Source of the DNA: Schistocerca nitens
Lineage: Eukaryota > Arthropoda > Insecta > Orthoptera > Acrididae
Length of the DNA: 64,000 bases
Assembly (NCBI RefSeq): GCF_023898315.1
Contig: NC_064617.1
Location: 717,915,202-717,979,201, forward strand
Direction: 5' to 3'
In this document: one piece after another, positions 51,976 to 64,000 of the stretch
Layout: each line of letters begins with the position of its first letter
Numbering within the stretch: the first letter of the stretch is position 1
The notes under the pieces: model-generated
Databases searched by the model: none
What the model was told of the DNA's origin: nothing
What the model saw: the letters and a program-made list of their open reading frames with translations, nothing else
Position numbers and translations under genes: made by a program

Positions 51976-54669
51976 GTAAGAAGGGAATTACTGTATATTA
52001 GCCTGTAGCATTATTTTCACAGGTGCTTCAGTCTCACTGATCGAGGGGAGATGGGGCAGGAGGGGAGAGGTAATTCCCCTGGGTATCCTTGATCAATTCC
52101 CAATGGGCTTCTGGTAGGAAAGGACTGGGTCGTGGCCTCGAATATAAGGAGCCCAAGTGGCTAACCTGACACCGGATGTGATGGGATTGTTATCTTGGTC
52201 AGAACCTGGCCTGCTATTCCACTGTTACTAAGTTACTTGTCTGTCCTAGCAAAATCAGTGTATACCAGAATCTGCTTGTAGTTCAGAGGACTCACTCTTC
52301 ACTGAGGAAAAATCGCTCATACTTGCAACGACGTCTTTCGGTTTTGTTTCTCTTTTTCTTTCAAATCTGAAAACAAGGAAACCACAATACCTAGAGGCAA
52401 ATATTGGTCTTTATTTCCCCTATCTTGTTGTTGAGGGTATCCAAGAGACCCTGTTTAATTATTCCACAAAAAAGTATCTCCACTACCTTCTGGAAAGCTT
52501 ATTCAGTTAGCCTGATTTCAATCTTTTCCGTAAATTCCTTTTGTTTCTTGTTAGTGTTGCCAAATTCAAACTTTTATTCTCCTCATTTTGTTGATTGCTT
52601 TTAGCCACGTTCGTTCTGAAACTGATCTTTAGACTTTACTAAGCGGTTTTAGCAAAATATTAAGCTTCTTTTTTCAAGTGTCTATGAGTCTACATTTTGC
52701 AGCATTTCTGTTGCAATCTCCCACCAGTCTGACAAACCAGTGATCGTTTTTGCTGCTCTTCATTGTAAATACTCGATGTTGCATATTATTCCGACCTAAA
52801 ATGGATCATGTACATTTGATCCACTTTCCATTATAGGCTCGCTTTTCTCATAAAAACTAGCTTCCTAGCATCTTCCGAAGCAGACGAAACCGTTATTTAA
52901 TCTATAGCTGTGCTTTATAATTTTTGATCTCATAGTACGATATGTTATAACTCTAAGGTATTCTTATGATATGTATGACTCCATTTGTGACTCATGAATA
53001 GTGCATTTAAAGATTTTTATGCTTCGTAAAGTGCTCAAACTTGGTAACTACCAATCTGTACCACGCTGATGTCGAGATCTTACTGTATATTACTACAATT
53101 TTTACTAGGTAACACTTCCACTTTGTCACTTATGTAAAGTTGGAGACCCACTGTTAACATTATTCAGTAAATCATAAAGTACAGTCAGTAAAATGCACTG
53201 TGAAATACAGCAGCTATTCATGTAAAGGGGATACAGGGTCGTTTTCCCGATGCAGCCATCCAGATATAGGTTTCTGGCTTTCCTCCTACATCAGTCCAGA
53301 CGGATGACAGGATATTTCTACATTACATCCATACTCTGTAAAGCGTGGTAGATTGTACTTCCCATTGCTCCAGTTATTAGGGCTTCTTCATGTTCCATTT
53401 ACCTATGTGAGGTGTAGTTAGCCTAATGTCGTTTTCGCGATCTCTGCTAGAACGATACAAAAGGGGTTGTGGTATATTCCCAGATTCCTCGTGTGGGTCA
53501 AAGAAACCTGTGACTGTTCGTGTTTCCCTTCAATATTCTTTGTTAGTCTTACATGGTACTGGTCGCACACACTTGAGCAATGTTCTGGAATGAGTGACAA
53601 GAAAATTTTGTATACATTCTCCTTTGTAGGTTGATTGTATTAGACCATGGCCGACAGCTTACCCTTTTCTTGCTGATTGTTAGGATTTGCAAAATGAAGT
53701 AAATTCATTTACTATATTTATTTATTTATTTTTACAAATAAATCAATACAAAAAATGAATAAAAGATTGCAGTGAAAATTAATGTTTCCACCTGTTCATC
53801 AGTCCAGGGACTATTTCCTATTCTTTTAGTGCTGAATGGCGATGTTCCTACAATTATACTATCCTCTATCTCCTGTGATGTGTACCTCACAGCGAGAAAT
53901 TAGTCCTCGACGCTAAGGCTATTCACCGATTGTAGTTGTGCAGTGTCAAATTTGCGAGTGATTTGTTGCAGAGGAGTCCATAGCAGGTTGGCCCACTTTT
54001 TTCCTTGTTTTTCTTTTCAGCTTGTATTTTAACCATTTCCTTTGACCTATTTATGGGGAAACATTAGTATATTATTAAAGCACATTTAAGTAATTATGCT
54101 TCTTACTGACTGTCTATGCATTTAAAAAAATTACTACAATAGTACTACCTGGGCCAGCCTACCCTGTGCATGGGGCAAGTTGGCACAACAGTGGGGGTAA
54201 GTTCGCTAATACGATTTTATGATTTAACTCAGTTACATTGACTGTTTAGTTGAAAATATCGCCATTAATACTCAAGCTATATTTTAATACATATTTCTAC
54301 AACTTTATGAAACAATTACAATCATAAATTGTGTTACCATTGTTACAATAACAGCTTGGTAAAAAATATGTCCAAAATTTTCATCAGTCTTCTTCTTAAA
54401 AGTGCATGATAGGATCTTCACAATTTAAATATTCATAAAAAGTCTTTTCACATCATTTTTAACACTTCACAGATGATCTCATTGCCTCCAACTTGTACAC
54501 TGATTCGTTCATCACTTGGATTGGTGTGAGAAAATGTCTTGAGGACCTAAGGCAAAGGACATCATCATCCTCTTCATCTTGAAGAACCTTCTTGGGAATG
54601 CCTATTTTCTCTCTCTCGATTTATGTGATGAGTTTTATCATGTGATTTAGCTTGACCATGGCTACTTTC
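51976..54669. other. Long AT-rich stretch, no gene recognised
   Basis: Frames are short. A TTTATTTATTTATTTTTAC run lies near 53720 and a homopolymer A/T patch closes family III at 51950. No recognised transposon or RNA gene. Confidence 0.45.
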
Positions 54670-54674
54670 TTTAG

Positions 54675-56345
54675 TAAATGATACATTGGTGACAGATGTG
54701 TATAGTGTTGCAGAACTTTTTAACAAACATTTCCTAACTGTTACTGAAAAGATGGAGTTGTCAGGATCAGTAGATGCTGCTATGGAATACCTTAGACCAG
54801 ACATTTCAAGTAATTCCATAATATGAATTTGACCCTCACTACCCCAGCAGAATTAATGTCCATCATAAAATCTTTAAAATCAAAAACATCTAGTGGGTAC
54901 GGTGAAATATCAACACAGCTAATTAAAGAATGTGTTTCTGAGTTAAGTAACATATTAAGCTATCTGTGTAACCAGTATTTTATCAGTGGAATATTTCCTG
55001 AATGGTTAAAATATGCTGAAGTTAAGCCACTGTTTAGAAAGGGAGATAAAGAAATGGCATCAAATTTCCGTCCAATTTCACTTTTGCCAGCATTCTCAAA
55101 AATTTTAGAAAAATTAATGTAAATCTTATCTCAAATAACATAATGTCAAAGTCACAGTTCGAATTTCTAAAGGGTTCTGATATTGAGAAGGCCATCTACA
55201 CTTACAGTGAAAATGTGCTTAATTCATTAGATAAAAAATTTGAGGCAACTGGTATATTTTGTGACCTGTCAAAGGCATTTGACTGTGTAAATCACAATAT
55301 CTTTTTAAGTAAATTAGAATATTATAGTGTAACAGGAAATGCTGCAAAATGGTTTAAATCTTATATCTCTGGCAGGAAACAAATGGTGTTATTAGGAAAG
55401 AGACATGTATCAAGCTATCAGGCATCATCCAACTGGGAACTAATTACATGTGGGGTCCCACAAGATTCCATTTTAGGGCCCTTACTTTTTCTTGTGTATT
55501 TCAATGATGTTTCATCAGTAACATTACCAGATGCCAAATTCGTTTTGTTAGCCGATGATACAAATGTTGCAATAAATAGCAAATCAAGTGTAGTCTTAAA
55601 AAGATCAGCTAATAAAATATTTGTAGACATTAATCACTGGTTCCTAGCCAATTCCTTGTCACTAAACTTTGAAAAAACACACTACATTCAGTCCAGAACT
55701 TGTAAGGGGTGTCCCACGAGTATATGCCCAACATATGATGACAAGCAGATAGAAGAAGTGGTCAGTGTTAAATTCTTGGGATTACAGCTTGATAATAAAT
55801 TCAACTGGGAAAAGCACACACAGAACTGCTGAAGTGTCTTAACAAACCTCTATTTGCAATGCGAATTGTGTCCGACATAGGGGATATAAAAATGAAAAAG
55901 CTGGCATACTATACTTACTTTCATTCCATACTGTCATAAGGGATTATATTTTTGGGGTAATTCATCAAGCCAAGCTAAAGTTTTCCAGGCACAAAAACAT
56001 GCAGTAAGAGTTATATGTGGTGTGAACTCAAGTACATCCTGCAGAAGTCTGTTTACAGAACTAGGGATAGTAACTACTGCTTCCCAAAATATTTATTCTT
56101 TAATAAAATTTGTCATTAAAAATACAGCTCAATTCATGGAATCAATACTAGAAATAAGAATAATCTCCATAAGGATTTAAAGTCCTTTAGTCTTGTACAA
56201 AAAGGTGTGTATTATTCAATAACACACATTTTCAATAACTTGCCAGCAGCCATAAAAAGCGTAACAACCAATGAAATTCAGCTTAAGAGAAGCCTAAAGG
56301 ATTCATTGGTGGACAACTCCCACTCCATTGATGAATTTCTCAGTA
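54675..56345 (+). pseudogene. LINE-4 reverse transcriptase (broken)
   Basis: Begins in the linker (SVAELFNKHFLTVTEKM), homologous to LINE-3 (LNEHFLTTSEK). RT motifs: KYAEVKPLFRKG, NFRPISLLPAFSK, FCDLSKAFDCVNH, GVPQDSILGPLLFLVYFNDV, and the catalytic LLADDTNV. A one-base shift near 54820, a stop at 55122 and a frame change after 55832 break it. The C-terminal domain (VRVICGVNSSTSCRSLF) follows at about 56000-56060. The catalytic core (55143-55832) is open for 229 codons. Confidence 0.88.
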
Positions 56346-56352
56346 GAACTAA

Positions 56353-56355
<3 letters not shown>

Positions 56356-56430
<75 letters not shown>
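56356..56430. repeat. (TA)n microsatellite at a Tc1 insertion site
   Basis: About 75 bases of TA repeat abut the left end of Tc1 copy 3. Since the element targets TA, it probably inserted at or beside this tract. Confidence 0.97.
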
Positions 56431-56432
<2 letters not shown>

Positions 56433-56435
<3 letters not shown>

Positions 56436-57853
56436 TCCTGGAAATTGAAATAAGAACACCGTGAATTCATTGTGCCAGGAAGGGGAAACTTTATTGACAC
56501 ATTCCTGGGGTCAGATACATCACATGATCACACTGACAGAACCACAGGCACATAGACACAGGCAACAGAGCATGCACAATGTCGGCACTAGTACAGTGTA
56601 TATCCACCTTTCGCAGCAATGCAGGCTGCTATTCTCCCATGGAGACGATCGTAGAGATGCTGGATGTAGTCCTGTGGAACGGCTTGCCATGCCATTTCCA
56701 CCTGGCGCCTCAGTTGGACCAGCGTTCGTGCTGGACGTGCAGACCGCGTGAGACGACGCTTCATCCAGTCCCAAACATGCTCAATGGGGGACAGATCCGG
56801 AGATCTTGCTAGCCAGGGTAGTTGACTTACACCTTCTAGAGCACGTTGGGTGGCACGGGATACATGCGGACGTGCATTGTCCTGTTGGAACAGCAAGTTC
56901 CCTTGCCGGTCTAGGAATGGTAGAACGATGGGTTCGATGACGGTTTGGATGTACCGTGCACTATTCAGTGTCCCCTTGACGATCACCAGTGGTGTACGGC
57001 CAGTGTAGGAGATCGCTCCCCACACCATGATGCCGGGTGTTGGCCCTGTGTGCCTCGGTCGTATGCAGTCCTGATTGTGGCGCTCACCTGCACGGCGCCA
57101 AACACGCATACGACCATCATTGGCACCAAGGCAGAAGCGACTCTCATCGCTGAAGACGACACGTCTCCATTCGTCCCTCCATTCACGCCTGTCGCGACAC
57201 CACTGGAGGCGGGCTGCACGATGTTAGGGCGTGAGCGGAAGACGGCGTAACGGTGTGCGGGACCGTAGCCCAGCTTCATGGAGACGGTTGCGAATGGTCC
57301 TCGCCGATACCCCAGGAGCAACAGTGTCCCTAATTTGCTGGGAAGTGGCGGTGCGGTCCCCTACGGCGCTGCGTAGGATCCTACGGTCTTGGCGTGCATC
57401 CGTGCGTCGCTGCGGTCCGGTCCCAGGTCGACGGGCACGTGCACCTTCCGCCGACCACTGGCGACAACATCGATGTACTGTGGAGACCTCACGCCCCACG
57501 TGTTGAGCAATTCGGCGGTACGTCCACCCGGCCTCCCGCATGCCCACTATACGCCCTCGCTCAAAGTCCGTCAACTGCACATACGGTTCACGTCCACGCT
57601 GTCGCGGCATGCTACCAGTTTAAAGACTGCGATGGAGCTCCGTATGCCACGGCAAACTGGCTGACAGTGACGGCGGCGGTGCACAAATGCTGCGCAGCTA
57701 GCGCCATTCGACGGCCAACACCGCGGTTCCTGGTGTGTCCGCTGTGCCGTGCGTGTGATCATTGCTTGTACAGCCCTCTCGCAGTGTCCGGAGCAAGTAT
57801 GGTGGGTCTGACACACCGGTGTCAATGTGTTCTTTTTTCCATTTCCAGTAGTG
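56433..57853 (-). mobile_element. Tc1-like DD32E element, copy 3
   Basis: 1421 bp with the same inverted ends as copies 1 and 2. The right flank is TA at 57854-57855; the left flank is CA (56431-56432), so one side of the duplication is mutated. It differs from copy 2 by only scattered bases. Confidence 0.95.
56588..57610 (-). pseudogene. Tc1-like transposase, copy 3 (one nonsense codon)
   Basis: Same 341-codon frame as copy 2. A TAA at 57224-57226 replaces the Gln CAA codon after LPLTP, at about residue 129, just before the catalytic domain. All three catalytic residues remain downstream, with the same 32-residue spacing. One C-to-T change separates it from an open frame of the copy 2 type. 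Confidence 0.94.
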
Positions 57854-57861
57854 TATATATA

Positions 57862-57912
57862 GTATAATTTCTGCACAATTTTAGTGCAGCAATGTGTTCA
57901 TTGTAAATAAGT

Positions 57913-57972
<60 letters not shown>

Positions 57973-58030
57973 GTACAATCTAACTTCTGCACCATTTCAG
58001 TGCAGCAATGTGTTCATTGTAAATAAGTAC
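57862..58030. repeat. Direct repeat of about 48 bp flanking a (TG)n microsatellite
   Basis: GCAATGTGTTCATTGTAAAT occurs at about 57888 and 58003 within two similar 48-bp blocks, separated by (TG)n at 57911-57970. This is probably part of the LINE-4 3' UTR. Confidence 0.85.
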
Positions 58031-58173
58031 TATAGTAGTTGTATTACACGTTTATTACCTTATATATAAATATATAAAACTCTTTTTTATTTTAAATTCA
58101 GTGCATTAGAATTTGTAAAATGATCCTTTCATATAGTGTTCATTAAAAAATGAGGATCATTCCACTTGGGACC

Positions 58174-60023
58174 TGTGGAATGGTTGTTGTTGTTGTGGTC
58201 TTCAGTCCTGAGACTGGTTTGATGCAGCTCTCCATGCTACCCTGTCGTGTGCAAGCTTCTTCATCTCCCAGTACTTACTGCAACCTACATCCTTCTGAAT
58301 CTGCTTAGTATATTCATCTCTTGGTCTCCCTCTACGATTTTTACCCTCCACAATACCCTCCAACACTAAATTGGTGATCCCTAAATGCCTCAGAACATGT
58401 CCTACCAACCAGTCCCTTCTTCTTGTGAAGTTGTGCCACAAACTCCTCTTCTCCCCAATTCTATTGAATACCTCCTCATTAGTTATGTGATCTACCCATT
58501 TAATCTTCAGCATTCTTCTGTAGGACAACATTTCGAAAGCTTCTATTCTCTTCTTGACGAAAATATTTATCGTCCATGTTTCACTTCCATACATGGCTAC
58601 ACTCCATACAAATACTTTCAGAAACGACTTCCTGACACTTAAATCTATACTCGATGTTAACAAATTTCTCTTCTCCAGAAACGCTTTCCTTGCCATTGGC
58701 AGTCTACATTTTATATCCTCTCTACTTCGACCATCATCAGTTTTTTTGCTCCCCAAATAGCAAAACTACTGTACTACTTTAAGCGTCTCATTTCCTAATC
58801 TCATTCCCTCAGCATCACCCGACTTAATTCGACTATATTCCATGATCCTCGTTTTGCTTTTGTTGATGTTCATCTTATATCCTCCTTTCGAGACACTGTC
58901 CATTTCGTTCAACTGCTCTTCCAAGTCCTTTGCTGTCTCTGACAGAATTACAATGTCATCGGCGAACCTCAAAGTTTTTATTTCTTCTCCATGGATTTTA
59001 ATACCTACTCCGAATTTTTCTTTTGTTTCCTTTACTGCTTGCTCAATATACAGATTGAATAACATCGAGGAGAGGCTACAACCTTGTCTCACTCCCTTAC
59101 CAAACGCTGCTTCCCTTTCATGCCCCTCGACTCTTATATCCGCTATCTGGTTTCTGTACAATTTGTAAATAGCCTTTCGCTCCCTGTATTTTACCCCTGT
59201 CACCTTCAGAATATGAAAGGGAGTATTCCAGTCAACATTGTCAAAAGCTTTCTCTAAGTCTACAAATGCTAGAAACGTAGGTTTGCCTTTACTTATTCTT
59301 TCTTCTAAGATAAGTTGTAAGGTCAGTATTGCCTCACGTGTTCTAATATTTCTATGGAATCCAAACTCATCTTCCCCGAAGTCGGCTTCTACCAGTTTTT
59401 CCATTCGTCTGTAAAGAATTCGTGTTAGTATTTTGCAGCTGTGACTTATTAAACTGATAGTTCGGTAATTTTCACATCTGTCAACACCTGCTTTCTTCGG
59501 GATTGGATTTATTATATTCTTCTTGAAGTCTGAGGGTATTTCGGCGGTCGCATACATCTTGCTCACCAGATTGTAGTGTATTGTCAGGACTGACTCTCCC
59601 AAGGCTGTCAGTAGTTCTAATGGAATGTTGTCTACTCCTGGGGCCTTGTTTCGACTCAGGTATTTCAGTGCTCTGTCAAACTCTTCACGCAGTATCGTAT
59701 CTCCCATTTCATCTTCATCTATAGTCTCTTCCATTTCCATAATATTGTCCTCAAGCACATCGCCCTTGTATAGACCCTCTATATATTCCTTCCACCTTTC
59801 TGTTTTCCCCTCTGTGCTTAGAACTGGGTTTCCTTCTGAGCTCTTGATATTCATGCAAGTGGTTCTCTTTTCTCCTAAGTTCTCTTTAATTTTCCTGTAG
59901 GCTGTATCTATCTTACCCCTAGTGAGATAAGCCTCTACATCCTTACATTTGTCCTTTAGCCATCCCTGCTTAGCCATTTTGCACTTCTTGTCGATCTCAT
60001 TTTTGAGGCGTTTGTGGAATGGT
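58174..60023 (-). mobile_element. RTE-type LINE copy C with 11-bp target duplications
   Basis: The insert 58185-60012 is flanked by TGTGGAATGGT at 58174-58184 and 60013-60023. The minus-strand 3' end is GAAGACC followed by an ACA-repeat tail. It is truncated further than copy A and lacks the endonuclease altogether. Confidence 0.94.
58202..60012 (-). pseudogene. RTE reverse transcriptase, copy C (truncated, frameshifted)
   Basis: 58766-59977 covers the linker and RT (YRTISLISHSCKI, VDLEKAFDNV, GVRQGCSLSSMLFNLYIE, FADDIVIL). A frameshift near 58760 separates it from the C-terminal piece 58202-58756, which ends in AASNQSQD like copy A. It has more substitutions than copies A and B relative to each other, suggesting an older insertion or a different subfamily. 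Confidence 0.92.
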
Positions 60024-60153
60024 ACATTAGCTTATTTGTTTGAGTTGTAAATATTTGCCATGTATTGTTGTTTTTCTGACATGTTCTACATCCTGGAGGA
60101 CCTCCTCACTTCGGATCAATTGGAATGGAAGTAAATCTAATGTAATCTAATCT

Positions 60154-61985
60154 ATGTTGATGTCCATATCTCTGTTTAAAGTGTTTTCTTTAGTGTCTGT
60201 GGAAGCTTGTTATTCGCATTCTAATGTCTGTCACTGCAATGTCTTTCAGTGTTGTTGAAGTTCTTTTTTGTTTGTGTGCTGTCTTTTTTCTTATTTGTGA
60301 TTTCTCAAATGGCCCAACTTCTTCAGGCAGTGGGAAGTATGGCTGGTCTGGTGATGTGAAGTCTAACTTACAGGCATTGGTATTGTCAGCATAGTCCTAC
60401 CATTGTGTTCTTGAGCAGTTGGAGGTCCTGCTTCAGAAAATAAACCACGACCAACAGCAGCCCTTTCTCTTATGTATGAAGCCAAAAATGACTAAATCCA
60501 GCCTATATAATTCTGGATGTAATTGCATTTCACAGTGCTGTTTTCCCAATGCTTGGGACACCATATATTGTCATCAGTCATTTGTTTGCTGTCGTCCATG
60601 CATTGCACACTGAGTTTACAAACTTTTTAAAGAGGCCATAAATACTGCTGTCTATGGGCTACAGTTTGTGGCTGCAATGCGCTGGAAAAGAAAAAACGTG
60701 ACGCAACTTCCTCTGCAAAAGTCTGAGACTTCAGCAGATAAATGGGAACTATGATTGTCAATCAGTTCCAAGCAAAGACGGTCTGTGGAACGTTGGTCAT
60801 GTGATGCAAAATGTTGCATGTATTTCAAGAAGCTACTTTCTATTATCCACCCTGAGAGACGAGCACTACCTTTGCTCCCAAAAGACCATGTCTGATAAAA
60901 TGGGCTTGAAGTTAACCCTAGGGAATATGTGACTGTAGGCTTTCCCAGCATAAACTGTTGATGAAGGTTTCTCGGGCCTCCAGCCAGGTGGTAGCGTTGA
61001 TATATCGCGACGTTTCGGGAAGTGTCATACAACTCACATCTAAAGCGATAGTGATATGTGACCCTCTTTCAGCAGATATTATCCACCCTACTTCACGTAA
61101 CCCCCTTCAAGTGACTTTTATGTCAGGCCTTTGGATTGTAGGTATTCCAGTTTCATAAGCTTCCCGGTGTTACCATGGGTCAGTTTCAATCTTGTCAAAT
61201 CACTATTCAGGCTGTCAAGAAACAAGGCTTTATTGTGCTTGTTGAAGCTAGTACATCGTTGAAACTTCCCCTTTGAAATATTATACAAGACTGTGCTTAA
61301 ACTGTCACACAATATTTTTAGCGCAACGCAGTCTGACTTTCAAAAATCCCTACAAAAGAATGGCCCTGAGTAACATTAAACTATACCTTTCACAAATCAC
61401 TTACCTCACAAAAATCTTCGTTACTCCCACTACTGCAATACAGCAAGCGCCACTACTGCTAGCTAAATAAAAGATTCAAACTATGGAAGGCACTAACTAC
61501 TGATAGGGATGGTTAGCAAATGAAAGATATTAATAGAGAACAAACAATGTATTTACCTTGATATCATCATTTATAAATATAGCAGTTCATGACAAATTTC
61601 AAAACTCCGCCATCTCTCTCCCCACATCCACCACTGCTGGCGGCTCACCTCCAACTGCGCAACGCTACGCGCTGTTCACAGCCAGCTGCCTAACACTACA
61701 ATGGCGAGTATTACAACAATGAAAAGCAGCCACAGACTGCACACAGCACAGCCAGTGATTTTTTTATACAGAGGTGGCGTTACCAAAAAAAACCTAAACA
61801 GCCTACTTACATCGTAAGAAACTAATTTCCTGAATAGGGGCTGTTGAGTGTTGTTTCATAAATCCTTAAAACCAATCAGATCCTGCCATTCCAATGTCGG
61901 TTCGACATTATGGTATTTTACGTTGACAGGCGACTGCATAGTTGTAGGCAAACCGCCTAAATTCTTTTGCTGAAAAGCTAAAATA
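60154..61985. other. No gene; probable unclassified repeats
   Basis: 60154-60930 shows nothing recognised. Around 60965-61045 is a block (TCTCGGGCCTCCAGCCAGG, then CGACGTTTCGGGAAGTG) that I recall as a dispersed repeat in arthropod genomes. 61310-61830 resembles another abundant orthopteran repeat. Both are from memory, with no second copy in the window. Confidence 0.35.
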
Positions 61986-63167
61986 CACTGTGGCACAAAA
62001 GTATATGGATACATCCTAATATCGTGTCTGACCATCTTTTGTCTGGCGAAGTGTAGCAACTCGATGTGGTATGGACTCAACAAGTCGCTGCAAGTCCCTT
62101 GCAGAAATATTGAGCCATGCTGCCTCTATACCTGTCCACAACTGCGAAATTGTTGCCTGTCCAAGATGCTGTACACAAACTGGCCTTTCAATTATGTCCC
62201 ATAAATGTTTGATGGGATTCATATCAGACGATCTGGGTGACCAAATCATTGGCTCCAATTGTCCAGAATGTTCTTCAAACCAATCATCAACACTTGTGGC
62301 CTGGTGACATGATATCGTTGTTTGGGGACGTGAAATCCATGATTGGCTGCAAATGGTCTCAAATTAGCCAAACATAACCATTTCCAGTCAATGATTGGTT
62401 CACGTGGACCAGAACATCCGGTCAATTCCATGCATACATAGCCCACATCTTATGGAGCCACCGCCAGCTTGCACAGTGCCTTGTTGGCAACATGGGTCCG
62501 TGGCTTCGTAGGGTCTGCGGCACACTCAACTCCTATCATGGGCTCTTACCAACTGAAATCAGGACTCATCTGACCTGGCCATGGTTTTCCAGTCTTCTGG
62601 GTCCAAGCGATATGGTCATGAGCCCATGAGAGGCGACGTCGTAATGTTAGCATAAGCTCTTGTGTCGGTCGTCTAATGCCATAGACCATTAACGCCAGAT
62701 ATTGCTGCACTGTCCTAATGGACACGTTCGTCGTACATTCCACATTGATTTCTGCGTTATTTCACGTGGCGTTGCTTGTCTACTAGCACTGACAACTCTA
62801 TGCAAACGCCACTGCTTTCGGTCTTTAAGTGAAGGTCGTCGGCCACTGCGTTGTCCAAGGTGAGAGGTAACGCCTGAAATCTGGTTTTCTCAGCACACTC
62901 TTGACACAGTGGGTCTCGGAAGATTGAATTCCCTAACGATTTCCAAAACACAATATCCCATGTGTCTAGCTTCAACTACCATTCCACATTCAAAGTTCGT
63001 TAATTCCCATCATGCAGCCTTAATCACGGCCGAAACCTTTTTACATGAATCACCTGTGTACAAATGACAGCTCCGCCAATGCAGTGCCCTTTTGTACCTT
63101 TTGTACGAGATACTACCTCCATCTGTATGAGTGTATGTCACTGTCCCATGAATTTTGTCACCTCAGT
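61986..63167 (-). mobile_element. Tc1-like element, family IV (decayed)
   Basis: The left end CACTGTGGCACAAAAG and the right end, read on the minus strand as ACTGAGGTGACAAAATTC, form a diverged inverted repeat, each next to TA (61984-61985 and 63168-63169). The interior encodes a minus-strand transposase remnant. Length 1182 bp. Confidence 0.78.
62016..63060 (-). pseudogene. Tc1-like transposase, family IV (many breaks)
   Basis: From the N-terminus: VVEARHMGYCVLEIVREFN (helix-turn-helix, about 62930-62990), SGRRPSLKDRKQWRL (GRPR-like linker), LRRRLSWAHDHIAW, and, near the C-terminus (62016-62258), SDMNPIKHLWD. In this last motif Lys stands where the catalytic Glu is expected. Multiple stops and frameshifts; the clear first two Asp blocks were not recovered. 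Confidence 0.82.
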
Positions 63168-63169
63168 TA

Positions 63170-64000
63170 TTGTGTCACTAGCTTTAGTAAGGTACTACTC
63201 AAACATATTTTTCTGCATTGAATGTGGTCTTCTAAACTTTGACTACATTGGACCTATTAAAGTTAATAAGTGTATATCCGTACAAAAAGACAGCGGGCAA
63301 GTTGGCCTAGTAGGGCCATTGTGCCTCATCGCCATTTTGGAATGATTTTAATTCGTTCACGAAAACGTTTCAAACATTTATCGTCTTATGTAGTGTCAAA
63401 ATAAACCTTAATCTATGGGCTTTAATCGTTGTGTTTACTTGTTTAGTAAGAGCGTTGTCTTGGAGAATACAACAAAATAACTTGAGCAAGCAAAATTTAC
63501 TTTCACTAAACAAAATAATTTGAGCAAGAAAAATTTACATTCACTAACAAGTAAATATGAAATAATTGCGCCTTTTTCGCTCGACAATCTTCACTGCACT
63601 GGCTAGTTTGTGGAAAGACAAAGGTATTGTTGCCATCGACGTCCTTGGTCTGTGGCGTACTCTACCGAAAGCTTAACGAAATAATACCAATTGGCCATCG
63701 TGTCCCTATGGCTAGTGTGCCTCAGTCTCCCCTACTGTGGTCACGTTGTCGGAGAGCAAAGGGCACAGTAAAGGAAAATTGCAAGCCGCAGATGCACAAC
63801 ACCAATAGAAAAGTCCTAGCGGCAAACATCTGCCGTCTCATTGTTTGTCTGGTAAGTGAACAGTGTATGTAGTTCAGGCTGCAGCACCAGAGCTATATGA
63901 CATGCCTACAAACTGCTGAGACTCGTCCTGGTGCGTGGATAGTACCCGCTGTTGTAATCTTCGTGACAGTCTTCCTCGAGTACATTGTTGCAGGTTGCAC
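63170..64000. other. No gene recognised
   Basis: Short frames only. GAGCAAG(C/A)AAAATTTAC repeats imperfectly near 63484 and 63523. Confidence 0.4.

Larger units (their letters stand above)
54670..60153 (+). mobile_element. LINE-4: CR1/Jockey-group LINE with nested elements in its 3' part
   Basis: RT remnant at 54675-56345, then (TA)n, Tc1 copy 3, a duplicated 3'-UTR-like block with (TG)n, RTE copy C, and finally a terminal block ending GTAAATCTAATGTAATCTAA at 60130-60153, a simple-repeat tail as expected of a LINE 3' end. Assigning the terminal block to this LINE is inference from position and from remembered similar LINE tails. Confidence 0.7.

Noticed and set aside
56303-56500. Minus frame with an Ile-Tyr repeat
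   Set aside because: It is a microsatellite plus a Tc1 end, not a gene.
1-64000. CRISPR arrays, prokaryotic operons or an integrated virus with envelope genes
   Set aside because: No spacer-repeat structure, no operon-like packing and no envelope-like frame were seen. Everything recognised is eukaryotic transposon material.

Overview
The window is a dense patchwork of transposable elements in a large animal genome. No confident single-copy host gene, rRNA gene or CRISPR array is visible. Several tRNA-derived SINEs, Ty3/Gypsy elements, RTE- and CR1/Jockey-type LINEs, Tc1/mariner elements and a piggyBac remnant fit an insect. From memory, the SINE bodies and several of the repeats look like those of Schistocerca-type grasshoppers. 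That organism call is inference, not something the sequence proves.

Layout. 1-1650: nothing coding. 1651-9345: decayed Ty3/Gypsy element (Gypsy-1, minus strand) carrying a nested Tc1-like transposon at 2978-4354. 9854-12182: RTE LINE copy A. 12.2-19.5 kb: non-coding and repeat-rich (171-bp tandem duplication, degenerate arrays, an AT-rich satellite, two TGACGTCA sites). 19.6-22.0 kb: piggyBac remnant next to a mariner deletion derivative. 22.0-25.5 kb: a SINE, two mariner scraps and a dispersed repeat. 25471-32893: Gypsy-3 (plus strand), with two very similar LTRs, a ruined gag-pol and minisatellites where integrase should be; its 5' LTR region holds two SINEs. 33.2-35.36 kb: microsatellite and a CR1/Jockey-type LINE remnant. 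35.36-40.5 kb: Gypsy-2 (minus), with RTE copy B splitting its protease. 40.5-46.3 kb: a gag scrap and a CR1-type LINE, the latter containing an apparently intact Tc1-like transposon at 42125-43546. 48.2-52 kb: a dispersed repeat with a SINE, then two further Tc1/mariner families close together. 54.67-60.15 kb: another LINE whose 3' part holds a TA microsatellite, a third Tc1 copy and RTE copy C. 61986-63167: a fourth, decayed Tc1 family.

The genes do not form a pathway; they are copies of mobile elements at different stages of decay, and the nesting gives a relative age order. The one element that looks capable of making a full-length protein is the Tc1-like element at 42125-43546. Its 340-residue transposase has all three catalytic acidic residues but 32, not 34, residues between the second and third; all three copies share this spacing. 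I found no convincing undescribed system. The most interesting items are that DD32E family, the Gypsy-3 element (similar LTRs, dead interior), and three RTE insertions with perfect 11-bp target-site duplications.
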